Part shown: one piece after another, positions 33,112 to 42,191 of the stretch
Layout of the letters: every line of letters starts with the position of its first letter
Position numbering within the stretch: position 1 is the first letter of the stretch
Source of the DNA: DATARH01 sp035534855
Lineage (GTDB): Bacteria; Pseudomonadota; Alphaproteobacteria; ATCC43930; CGMCC-115725
Reading direction: 5' to 3'
Assembly: GCA_035534855.1 (NCBI GenBank)
Contig: DATLRD010000088.1
Coordinates: 1-64,000 of the forward strand
Length of the DNA stretch: 64,000 bases
Translations under genes and position numbers: made by a program
The notes under the pieces: generated by a model
What the model was told of the DNA's origin: nothing
The model's database searches: none
The model's input: the letters and a program-made list of their open reading frames with translations, nothing else

Positions 33112-34800
33112 TCACGCCGTCTTCTGCAGCGTCAGGCCCAGCTCGCGGATCATCTCCTCGCGCATCAAGAATTTCTGGATCTTGCCGGTGACGGTCATCG
33201 GGAATTGATCGACGAACTTGATGTAGCGCGGGATCTTGTAGTGCGCGATCTGGCCTTGGCAAAACGCGCGGATTTCCTCTGCCGTCGCCTGTTCGTCACT
33301 GCGCAGCCGCACCCAGGCGCACAGTTCCTCGCCATAGCGCGGGTCCGGTACGCCGATTACTTGCACGTCCTGGATTTTCGGATGGCGATAGAGGAATTCC
33401 TCGATCTCGCGCGGATATACGTTTTCGCCGCCGCGGATAACCATGTCCTTGATGCGGCCGACGATGTTGCAATAGCCCTCGTCGTCCATCGTCGCCAGAT
33501 CGCCGGTGTGCATCCAGCCGGCCGCGTCGATTGACTCGGCGGTGCGCTCGGGGTCGTTCCAATAGCCGAGCATCACGCAGTAGCCGCGGGTCAGAAACTC
33601 GCCGGGCGCGCCGCGCGGCACGATTCGGCCGTCGGCGTCGACGATCTTGGCCTCGACATGCGGATGAATGCGGCCGACCGTCGAGACCCGCCGTTCGAGC
33701 GGGTCGTCGGTCGACGATTGAAAGCTGACCGGGCTGGTCTCGGTCATGCCATAGGCGATCGTGATCTCGCTCAGATGCATCGAAGCGACTACGCGCTTCA
33801 TGACCTCGATCGGGCACGGGCTGCCGGCCATGATGCCGGTGCGCAGCGACGACAGGTCGAAGCGGGCGAAATCGGGGTGGTCCATCTCGGCGATAAACAT
33901 CGTCGGCACGCCGTGCAATGCGGTGCAGTGCTCTGCCTCAACCGTCTCCAGCGTCGTCAGCGGGTCGAAGGCTTCGCCGGGATAGACCATCGCCGCGCCG
34001 TGGGTGAGGCAGGCGAGGTTGCCCAGCACCATCCCGAAACAGTGGTAGAGCGGCACCGGAATGCACAGCCGGTCGGCCTCGGTGAATTTCATCGCCCGGC
34101 CGATAAAGAAGCCGTTGTTGAGGATGTTATGGTGGGTCAGCGTCGCTCCTTTGGGGAATCCTGTCGTGCCGCTGGTGAACTGGATGTTGATCGGGTCATC
34201 GAACTGCAGCGTCTCGGCAAGTGCGGCGAGCCGGCCGCGCTCCTCGTCGCCGCCGAGCCCGGCGATGTCGGCAAATGGTACGATGCCCGGCTCCGCCTCG
34301 GCGCCGATCGAGATGGCGAGGCGCAGTTCGGGCAGCCGCGCGGCGTGCAGATTGCCGGGCGCGGCATGCGCCAATTCCGGCGCCAGCTCGCGCAGTATGC
34401 CGAGATAGTCGCTGGTCTTGAACCGCGCGGCGGCGATCAGCGCGACGCAGCCCGATTTGTTGAGCGCGTAGTCGAGTTCCGCGACGCGATAGGCCGGATT
34501 GATGTTGACCAGGACCAGCCCGGCCTTGGCGGTCGCGAACTGGGTCAGCACCCATTCGGAATTGTTCGGCGACCAGATGCCGATCCGCTGGCCCGGTTCA
34601 AGGCCGAGCGCGAGCAGCCCGGCAGCAAGTGCGTCGACCCGGTCCTTCAGCTCGCGATACGTCCAGCGCACCTGCTGGTGGCGCACGACCAGCGCATCGC
34701 GTTCGACAAAGCGCTCGACGACGCGGTCGAAATGCACCCCGATCGTCTCGCCGATCAGCGGCGTGTTGCTCGCTCCGTGAACGTAACTCGGTAACGACAT
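33112..34800 (-). CDS. Fatty-acyl-CoA synthetase-like AMP-binding ligase
   Basis: A 562-residue adenylate-forming acyl-CoA ligase. The P-loop motif is IQFTSGTTGFPKGATLTH, with later motifs IAYGMTETSPVSFQ, GWMHTGDLATMDDEGYCNIVGRIKDMVIRGGENVYPREIEEFL and the C-terminal catalytic Lys region MTVTGKIQKFLMRE. It forms an acyl-adenylate and then a CoA thioester. The long N terminus and motif spacing suit medium- or branched-chain acids. It could feed the CoA-transferase and other catabolic genes nearby. No signal or membrane segment. Confidence 0.93.
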   Translation of the reverse strand: MSLPSYVHGASNTPLIGETIGVHFDRVVERFVERDALVVRHQQVRWTYRELKDRVDALAAGLLALGLEPGQRIGIWSPNNSEWVLTQFATAKAGLVLVNINPAYRVAELDYALNKSGCVALIAAARFKTSDYLGILRELAPELAHAAPGNLHAARLPELRLAISIGAEAEPGIVPFADIAGLGGDEERGRLAALAETLQFDDPINIQFTSGTTGFPKGATLTHHNILNNGFFIGRAMKFTEADRLCIPVPLYHCFGMVLGNLACLTHGAAMVYPGEAFDPLTTLETVEAEHCTALHGVPTMFIAEMDHPDFARFDLSSLRTGIMAGSPCPIEVMKRVVASMHLSEITIAYGMTETSPVSFQSSTDDPLERRVSTVGRIHPHVEAKIVDADGRIVPRGAPGEFLTRGYCVMLGYWNDPERTAESIDAAGWMHTGDLATMDDEGYCNIVGRIKDMVIRGGENVYPREIEEFLYRHPKIQDVQVIGVPDPRYGEELCAWVRLRSDEQATAEEIRAFCQGQIAHYKIPRYIKFVDQFPMTVTGKIQKFLMREEMIRELGLTLQKTA

Positions 34801-34844
34801 GGCGACTTCCCCGGCGGAGGCCGCGATCCTAGTGCGCCGCGCGG

Positions 34845-34870
34845 GTCATGGCGAGTGCAGCGAAGCCGTC
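34845..34870. repeat. Fragment of type B repeat
   Basis: GTCATGGCGAGTGCAGCGAAGCC resembles one end of the type B repeat at 25531. It lies just upstream of the acyl-CoA ligase start and appears to be a solitary half element. Confidence 0.35.
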
Positions 34871-34875
34871 TGTGG

Positions 34876-35142
34876 CTAATGGCCGGCCGGCGGGGTGCCC
34901 GGACCCGGCGCCTGGACCTTGGGGCCGCCGAGGCCGCCGCCGCAGGCCTGCGTGTGCAGCCATTCGGTCGGCCCCATATTGCCGGTAATCACATAACCAT
35001 AAAGGCTGACCGGCCAGGTCAGCACGAAGACCGTGTCGTTGAGCGCGTTCTTGTTCGGGGTTTCGCAAGGTCCGGTGGCGAGAAATCCCAGTGCCAGCAA
35101 CACAACCCCGATCGCGAAATAAAGTGCGATGAGCGCTCGCAT
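34876..35142 (-). CDS. Small inner-membrane or exported hypothetical protein
   Basis: An 88-residue protein with one N-terminal hydrophobic segment (IALYFAIGVVLLALGFLA, about residues 4-22), probably an anchor or uncleaved signal. A Cys-containing, polar C-terminal part follows and ends in a Gly/Pro tail. Two cysteines (CETP and QACGG) could pair outside the membrane. No family recognised. The gene follows the next exported protein by 48 bases in the same direction. Confidence 0.6.
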   Translation of the reverse strand: MRALIALYFAIGVVLLALGFLATGPCETPNKNALNDTVFVLTWPVSLYGYVITGNMGPTEWLHTQACGGGLGGPKVQAPGPGTPPAGH

Positions 35143-35190
35143 CGGCCTGCCCTCATGGTTGTGCGGGCTCCCCCGTGGTGCGCCGCCCGG

Positions 35191-35694
35191 TTATTCCAGT
35201 GGCAAAACACTGTTGTCGTGGAAAACGATCCGTGTCACCAGCAGCCGGGTCGCGATTTGGCTCGGCGGCAGATCGCGCAGCCGCATCTCCTGCGGCAGCG
35301 ACGGGTTGAGGTAATAATGGCCGCTGAAGCTGGCTTCGCCGGATGGGGCGATTGCCGCCTCGCGGATTAGCGGGATGCTGTAGACGCGCTTGCCGTTGGG
35401 TCCGAGAAAGTCGATGCGGCCGTCGATGATCTTGATCGGCTTGTCGCAATGGCTCTGGAGCGTGTAGCTGATCTGGTAGGAATTCGACAGATTCCCCTGT
35501 TTGAACTGCGCCGACCAGTGGGCCAGCGTTAAGAGCTCGGTCGCGTGGGTCTGCTGCTGCGCGATCACCGCCTCGAGGTGGCTGACGCGCTTTTCGAGCG
35601 CGTCGAGCCGTGCCGTAACTGGATCGTCCGCGAGCGCCGGCGCTGCGGTCCACACCGCAGCCGCGAGCGCCAGCGCCGCCGTTACTCCCCGCAT
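35191..35694 (-). CDS. Exported hypothetical protein with coiled coil
   Basis: A 167-residue protein with a clear signal peptide cleaved after PALA (about residue 22). A short predicted coiled coil, DPVTARLDALEKRVSHLEAV (about 24-48), is followed by a beta-rich domain. That domain includes NSYQISYTLQSHCDKPIKII and ATRLLVTRIVFHDNSVLPLE. It is likely periplasmic and oligomeric through the coiled coil. I do not recognise the family. Together with the small membrane protein downstream it may form a two-gene unit. Confidence 0.7.
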   Translation of the reverse strand: MRGVTAALALAAAVWTAAPALADDPVTARLDALEKRVSHLEAVIAQQQTHATELLTLAHWSAQFKQGNLSNSYQISYTLQSHCDKPIKIIDGRIDFLGPNGKRVYSIPLIREAAIAPSGEASFSGHYYLNPSLPQEMRLRDLPPSQIATRLLVTRIVFHDNSVLPLE

Positions 35695-35714
35695 CTCTGT
35701 CCCCGGCAGTTGGT

Positions 35715-36941
35715 CTAAAGCACGCCTTCGTTCTTCAGCGTGGCGAGTTCGCCGGCGCCGATCCCGAGCCAGTGTTGCAGCACCTCGGCGCTGTCGCCGC
35801 CGAGCGCCGGCGATCCCTTGAGCCGTACGCTCTTGCCATCGACGCGCACTGGCCAGCTCGCCATCTTGTAGTCGCCGCTGTGGTGCTGGACAGTCTGCAT
35901 AAAGCCGCGCTGTTCAAAGCTTGGCTCGTTCTGCAATTCCATCGTGTCGAACACCGCGCCGGCCGGCACGCCGACGGCGATCAGCTTTTCCATCACCTCG
36001 CGCTTGTCGTGCTGGACTGTCCACGCGCCGATGATCGCGTCGAGCTCGTCGGAATGCGCGACGCGGGTGTCGCCGGTCGCGAAACGCGGATCCTCGATCA
36101 GGTCTTCGCGGCCGACCAGCTTCATCAGCCGCGTCCAGTGCTCGGGGTTCGCCCGACTGGTGGTGATGTAGAGGTAGTCGTTGGCGCCGCCGCCTTTGCA
36201 CGGATAGAGGCCAGCCGGCGAGTTGTTGCCGGCGCTCGGTTTGGAGCCGCGGCGCTGCGCCGGATTGCCAGTGCGCGCCATTGTCGCAAAGCAGGTGCGC
36301 ATGTAGTGGACCATCGCGTCCTGCATCGCGATTTCCAGCCGGCGGCCGACGCCGGTGCGGTTGCGCTCGTGCAGCGCGCCGAGGATCGTCGCCGCCATCA
36401 GCATGCCGGTGCCGGTGTCGCCAAAGCTGAGGCCGGGCTTGACCGGCGGCTGGTTCGGCCAGCCGGTGACGCTGATCGGGCCGCCGGCAGCCTGCGCGAT
36501 CATGTCGAAGGCCAGGCCCTTTTCGTGCGGGCTGCCGCTGGCAAAGCCCTTGACCTGGCAATAGATGATGCCGGGGTTGATTTTCTTGACGGATTCATAG
36601 TCGAGGCCGAGGCGCTCGATCGTGCCGGGCGCCATATTCTCGGCGGTGATGTCGGCCTTCTTCAGCATCTCCTTGACGATTTCGAGCCCCTTTGGTGACT
36701 TCAGGTTGATCGCCAGCGACTTCTTGTTGACGTTGAACTGATAGAAATACCAAGGGTCGTCGTCGGGCTTGCCGGGCCGCAGCCGCCTTCCGGGGTCGCC
36801 GCGGCCTGGGTTCTCGATCTTCACCACTTCAGCGCCGAACCATGCCAGCACCTCGGTGCAGGTCGTGCCAGCCTCGAACTGGGTGAAATCCACCACCTTG
36901 ACGCCCTGGAGAAAATTGAGGTCCGCGGTGTTGTCGGTCAT
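35715..36941 (-). CDS. CaiB/BaiF-family CoA-transferase
   Basis: A 408-residue family III CoA-transferase of the formyl-CoA transferase type. The opening LQGVKVVDFTQFEAGTTCTEVLAWFGAEVVKIENP is characteristic, followed by RRLRPGKPDDDPWYFYQFNVNKKSL. The catalytic Asp is probably D146 in GLAFDMIAQAAGG. It moves CoA between carboxylic acids through mixed-anhydride and thioester intermediates. I start at ATG 36941, ten bases after GGAGG; a longer form from 36968 lacks support. The acid pair is unknown. Nearby acyl-CoA ligase and hydrolase genes suggest organic-acid catabolism. Confidence 0.92.
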   Translation of the reverse strand: MTDNTADLNFLQGVKVVDFTQFEAGTTCTEVLAWFGAEVVKIENPGRGDPGRRLRPGKPDDDPWYFYQFNVNKKSLAINLKSPKGLEIVKEMLKKADITAENMAPGTIERLGLDYESVKKINPGIIYCQVKGFASGSPHEKGLAFDMIAQAAGGPISVTGWPNQPPVKPGLSFGDTGTGMLMAATILGALHERNRTGVGRRLEIAMQDAMVHYMRTCFATMARTGNPAQRRGSKPSAGNNSPAGLYPCKGGGANDYLYITTSRANPEHWTRLMKLVGREDLIEDPRFATGDTRVAHSDELDAIIGAWTVQHDKREVMEKLIAVGVPAGAVFDTMELQNEPSFEQRGFMQTVQHHSGDYKMASWPVRVDGKSVRLKGSPALGGDSAEVLQHWLGIGAGELATLKNEGVL

Positions 36942-37028
36942 GGCAGTCGTTCCTCCCACCGGGTGCATGAAGTTCGGCGTAGCCTGCGCCTTAACGCGGT
37001 ACGCGGCAATCTCTGGCTGGGGTCCGCG

Positions 37029-38309
37029 CTAGCACCACTCCCGCTCGCCCTGCGGTGGCGGGTCCGCTTCGGGGTCGTGCGCGGTCATCGTGATCGCGCC
37101 GGCCTGCGTGCCGAAATCGAGCCGGATACCGCCGGCAAGCCGCACGGTGCCGGCCGGCTCGACAGGGCGCACCGTGCCGTCGGGCAGCACCGCCTCCCAC
37201 GTCGTCGTCGACAGGTTGCGCAATACCAGTACGCGCGGGTCGCCGGGGTGGCGGAGTACTTCGGCGATCGTACCGTCCGGCGAGCGCGCCTTCAGCGACG
37301 GGATATCGCGCACCGTGACGTTTCCGCCATTGGCAAGCCGGGTGCGGGCGCTGCCGATCAGCAGCCAAAAGTCGCCGAACATCGCCGGCGAGACCGGAAC
37401 CGGCCCGACCTCGGGCGCCTGATAGACCGGCATGTTGCCGAAGGGCCAAAGAAATTCGCGCTCCGGCGATATCTCCCGCGCCTTGAGGATCGCCGTCGCC
37501 AGCACAATAAACGCCGACACCGCGACCAGCATCTCGTGCACCAGGCCGAACAGCACGAAGGTCTTGCCGTAAATGCTGATCGCGTCCCACAGATCGTGCA
37601 GCAGGTTGGCGATCAGATAGCCCATGACAATGGCCAGCATCGCCTTCTTGACGTTGCGCCGGTGCAGCACGGCCAGCCCGATGAAATAGCCGAACGCCCC
37701 GGCATAGGCGATGTGGCCGAGGATATTGACCGCAAGCCGCGGCACGCCGACCGCGGCGCCGTATTTGGGCACGTAGAGAAACATCGTTTCGAGAAACGCG
37801 AACCCGCTCGCCGACGCCGCCGCCAACAGGATGCCGTCGAGCGGCTCGCGCAGTCCGTATTTGCGCTGGCGGTAGTGCGACAGCCGGCAGGTGGCGAGCA
37901 GCACGATCCCGAGCGGCAACGCCTTGGCCAATTCCTCGACGAGACCGGGCGCGATCAGACTGGGCAGCGCCCGTTCGGTAAGCTGGATCGGGCGCAGCAG
38001 GATCAGGTCGAGGATGAAAGAGAGGGCGGTGATCAGCAGCACATAGGGAAACGGCTGCTTTTTCCCGCACCATAGGTAGACCAGGTAGATGTTGGCCAGC
38101 CACAGATAGGTCGCCAGCAGGCCGAGAAACGCCTTTTCGTTGGCGCCGGCGAGAATCAGGAGGGCGATCGCAAAGATTGCGGTGGTGACCCCCGGCCACA
38201 AAAAGGCCCGCCGGCGCAGGTCGCCGAACGAGATCAGGAACGGCAGCAGCTCGCTGCGCGTGATGTCGTCGGCTGCGGAAACGGTGCCGTCCGGCTGCGG
38301 CGCATTCAT
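37029..38309 (-). CDS. PrsW-like intramembrane metalloprotease with C-terminal FHA-like domain
   Basis: A 426-residue protein with about eight membrane segments (residues 37-275). PrsW/CAAX-protease motifs are visible: EELAK with E125, E126 and K129 after a Pro-Gly; FLET with E174; H199 in LGHIAYAG; and H239 in LLHDLWD. These are the expected metal and catalytic positions. Residues about 320-410 form a soluble, beta-rich module with PRVLVLRNLSTTTWEAVLPD, a PAGTVRLAGG turn and IRLDFGTQAGAITM, reading like a forkhead-associated fold. The start is ATG 38309; a TTG at 38315 is an alternative. Confidence 0.78.
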   Translation of the reverse strand: MNAPQPDGTVSAADDITRSELLPFLISFGDLRRRAFLWPGVTTAIFAIALLILAGANEKAFLGLLATYLWLANIYLVYLWCGKKQPFPYVLLITALSFILDLILLRPIQLTERALPSLIAPGLVEELAKALPLGIVLLATCRLSHYRQRKYGLREPLDGILLAAASASGFAFLETMFLYVPKYGAAVGVPRLAVNILGHIAYAGAFGYFIGLAVLHRRNVKKAMLAIVMGYLIANLLHDLWDAISIYGKTFVLFGLVHEMLVAVSAFIVLATAILKAREISPEREFLWPFGNMPVYQAPEVGPVPVSPAMFGDFWLLIGSARTRLANGGNVTVRDIPSLKARSPDGTIAEVLRHPGDPRVLVLRNLSTTTWEAVLPDGTVRPVEPAGTVRLAGGIRLDFGTQAGAITMTAHDPEADPPPQGEREWC

Positions 38310-38432
38310 GGGCAAACGGTCTCCGGTTCCCCGCCGGCCTTGCCACCGGCTGCGTTCAACCTATGCTACCGGGGCGGTTCCAGACTGGCAATCGCGGCAG
38401 CTGGCAAGCAGGGGCGGCCGACCGTTCCGGTG

Positions 38433-39662
38433 ATGAGCAGAACCCCCGCCCCGCCGTTGGCGCTTCTCGCGGCAGTCACCGCGATCGGCTTCTCGGCGCT
38501 GCACATGGTGGTGCCGGTGCTGCCGGTGCTGGCCGTCGCGTTCAACCGCAGCACCGCCGAAGTGCAGCTCGTTCTGACCCTGTACTTCGCCGGAATCGGG
38601 CTGGGCCAGCTCGTCTATGGCCCGGTCTCCGACCGGTTCGGCCGGCGCCCGGTGCTGCTCGCCGGGCTGGTGCTGTTTCTCGCCGGCAGCGTGCTGTGCG
38701 GCGCGGCATGGTCGCTGCCGGTTCTGATCGTCGGCCGGGTGCTGCAGGCGCTTGGCGGCTGCGCCGGGCTGGTGCTCGGCCGGGCGATCATCCGCGACGT
38801 ATGCGACCGCGAGGCCGCGGTGCGGGCGATCGCCCTGGTGATGATGGCGATGACGCTGGCGCCGGCGCTGTGCCCGGCGCTCGGCGCCTACCTGACCCAG
38901 TGGTTCGGGTGGCGGACGATCTTTGTCTTCCTCGGTGGGCTGGGGGCGATCGTGCTCGTGCTCAGCGTGCTCCGCCTTGCCGAGACACATCCCGGCGGGG
39001 CGCCGCTCGACCTGGTTGGCACGCTGCGGGCGCATCTGCAGCTCGCGCGGTCGCGTGAGTTCGCGCTGTTCGCGCTGGCCAGCGGATGTTCGAGCGCGTC
39101 GTGGTTCAGCTTCATCGCCAGCGCGCCGATCCTGCTGGCGGTACGGATGCACCAGCCGCCCAGCACCTACGGCGCGATGATTCTGATCCCGATGGCGGCC
39201 TATATGCTGGGCAACGCCGCCGCGGCGCAGTTCGGCCGTCACTTGACCGGCAGCACGCTGTTTGTCGTGGGCCTGGCGATTTCGCTTGGCTCCGGCGTGC
39301 TGATGGGGGCGTGGTGCGCGGCGGCGCTCAGCGCCTGGGCGCTGTTCGTGCCGATGGCGCTCAGCTCGATCGGCAACGGGCTCAGCCAGCCGGCGGCGCT
39401 CGCCGCGGGCCTCAGCGTCTTCCCGCGGATCGCCGGCACGGCATCCGGGGTCATGGGGTTTCTGCAGATGGCCGTGTCGTCGGTCAGCACGCTCGCGGTC
39501 GGGCTGATGCCGCGCGACAGCGCCCTGGCCGTGGTCGCGGTCGTATTCGCCGCGCAGGCGCTGTCGTTCGCTTGCGGGGTGCTGGTGTTGCGCCGCGCCG
39601 GGACGGCGATCCCGGCCCCGGCGGTCGCCACCGAACCGACCGCCGGGCCAGCCGGATCCTAG
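38433..39662 (+). CDS. Bcr/CflA-family MFS drug-efflux transporter
   Basis: A 409-residue major facilitator with about twelve membrane segments. It has the motif A form GPVSDRFGRRPVLLAGLVLF between helices 2 and 3 and GRVLQALGGCAGLVLGRAIIRDVCDR, which identifies the Bcr/CflA (bicyclomycin/sulfonamide-type) subgroup. It exports small molecules by proton antiport; the substrate is unknown. The ATG at 38433 gives the usual short N terminus. It is divergent from the PrsW-like gene. Confidence 0.92.
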   Translation: MSRTPAPPLALLAAVTAIGFSALHMVVPVLPVLAVAFNRSTAEVQLVLTLYFAGIGLGQLVYGPVSDRFGRRPVLLAGLVLFLAGSVLCGAAWSLPVLIVGRVLQALGGCAGLVLGRAIIRDVCDREAAVRAIALVMMAMTLAPALCPALGAYLTQWFGWRTIFVFLGGLGAIVLVLSVLRLAETHPGGAPLDLVGTLRAHLQLARSREFALFALASGCSSASWFSFIASAPILLAVRMHQPPSTYGAMILIPMAAYMLGNAAAAQFGRHLTGSTLFVVGLAISLGSGVLMGAWCAAALSAWALFVPMALSSIGNGLSQPAALAAGLSVFPRIAGTASGVMGFLQMAVSSVSTLAVGLMPRDSALAVVAVVFAAQALSFACGVLVLRRAGTAIPAPAVATEPTAGPAGS

Positions 39663-39669
39663 CCCCGGT

Positions 39670-39893
39670 TTACTGCTGCAGCCGGCGGGCGAGCAGGTTG
39701 TCGGTTTCGTCCCGCACATCGACCGGCGGCGGCGCCGCGGCGAACTGGCCCGCCAACTCCGGCAGCGTGGCGGCGGGGAGCCAGACGTTGGGGTGCCGAC
39801 CTTCCACACCTGGGTCGTCGCGGTGGCGGTGCCGGCCTTGATCCGGGCTTCCAGGTCGCCCAGCGACTGTGCAGATTGACAAAATTCGCGCAA
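39670..39893 (-). pseudogene. Small frameshifted gene remnant
   Basis: Two adjoining frames read as one sensible small protein of about 75 residues if a one-base shift near 39793 is allowed. The first frame gives REFCQSAQSLGDLEARIKAG then TATATTQVWKVG; the second gives PNVWLPAATLPELAGQFAAA and ends DETDNLLARRLQQ. The shift falls at a CCCC run, and the length from the TTG to the stop is not a multiple of three. The rest of the 355-base gap before the fumarylacetoacetase gene is empty. A sequencing error in the C run is an equally good explanation. No family is recognised. Confidence 0.4.
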
Positions 39894-40017
39894 CGTAACC
39901 CAACCGCTGCACGCGCATGACCGTTGCCGTGTCGGCCGGCGGCGATTTCCCCCAGGATTTCCCTGCGCCGGAATTTCCTTTAAGACTCGCGCCAGCCTGC
40001 AAGCCGGGGAGGGGACA

Positions 40018-41337
<1,320 letters not shown>

Positions 41338-41344
41338 GCCGCCC

Positions 41345-42091
41345 ATGCCCGATGCGCTCGGCTGGCGAATCAAGTTCGGGGTCATTGCGCCGTCGACCAA
41401 CACGGTGGTGCAGCCCGAATTCGACGCGATGCGGCCGGCCGGGGTCACCAACCATTTCTCGCGCATTCACATCCCCAACGATCCGCTGGCGGGCGACGAT
41501 GACTTCACCCGGCTGATCGAGACCGTGCGGCGCGAGATGATGGCTGCGATCGACCGGGTGATGACCTGCGAGCCGGGCCACCTGATCATGGGGATGTCGT
41601 CGGAAACGTTCTGGGACGGGCTCGACGGCAGCGAGCGGCTCAAGGAACGGGTCGAGGCGCGCGCCGGCGTCAAGGTGACGATGGGGTCGGACGCGGCGCG
41701 CCAGGCGCTGGCGCAGTACGGGCCGATTCGCCGCATCGGCGTCGTCACCCCCTATATGCCGGTGGCCGACGAGCAGGTTCGACGCTTCTTTACCGATTGC
41801 GGCTATGAGGTGGCGAGGCTCGACGGGCTCAAATGCCGGAGCCCGGTGCTGATCTCCCATGTGTCCGAGCCGGAGCTGCGCGACGCGATCCGCCGCGTCG
41901 ACGCCGACGGGGTCGAGGCGATCGTTCAGGTCGGCACCAACCTGGCGATGGCACGGCTCGCCGGGTTCGCGGAGTTCTGGCTCGGCAAGCCAGTCGTCGC
42001 GATCAACACGGCAACCTACTGGCATGCGCTGCGGCGCAACGGCATCGTCGACCGCTGCGACGGATTCGGCGCGCTGTTGCGCGATTATTGA
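41345..42091 (+). CDS. Maleate isomerase/arylmalonate decarboxylase-like protein
   Basis: A 248-residue Asp/Glu-racemase-superfamily protein. The start IKFGVIAPSTNTVVQPEFDAM is that of maleate cis-trans isomerases and arylmalonate decarboxylases. However, the two catalytic cysteines are not at their usual places. The first motif reads LIMGMSSETFWDG (Ser/Thr rather than Cys) and the second IVQVGTNLAMARL (Gly-Thr-Asn where Cys-Thr-Asn is expected). It may be a decarboxylase-like or non-catalytic variant. It is co-directional with fahA (7-base gap) and probably co-transcribed. Confidence 0.75.
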   Translation: MPDALGWRIKFGVIAPSTNTVVQPEFDAMRPAGVTNHFSRIHIPNDPLAGDDDFTRLIETVRREMMAAIDRVMTCEPGHLIMGMSSETFWDGLDGSERLKERVEARAGVKVTMGSDAARQALAQYGPIRRIGVVTPYMPVADEQVRRFFTDCGYEVARLDGLKCRSPVLISHVSEPELRDAIRRVDADGVEAIVQVGTNLAMARLAGFAEFWLGKPVVAINTATYWHALRRNGIVDRCDGFGALLRDY

Positions 42092-42103
42092 GACGTATTC
42101 GGG

Positions 42104-42120
42104 GCGGCCGAAGGAGCCGC
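42104..42120 (+). terminator. Weak hairpin after the fahA unit
   Basis: GCGGC (42104-42108) pairs with GCCGC (42116-42120) around a 7-base loop, about 13 bases after the stop of the maleate-isomerase-like gene. Only five pairs and no T tract, so termination is uncertain. Confidence 0.3.
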
Positions 42121-42133
42121 ATTAAGGGTTCGT

Positions 42134-42190
42134 CAATTCCACTCGTGTTCAATCGGTGGCCGAGGCATTTGGCTGTTCGGAGTGGAATTG
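42134..42190 (+). promoter_or_regulatory. Long-range inverted repeat over the kinase ribosome-binding site
   Basis: CAATTCCACTC (42134-42144) and GAGTGGAATTG (42180-42190) are exact 11-bp inverted copies 35 bases apart. The 3' copy contains the likely ribosome-binding site (GGAG) and ends one base before the GTG start of the histidine kinase. In RNA this stem would hide the site; in DNA it could be a pair of half sites. Confidence 0.5.
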
Positions 42191-42191
42191 C

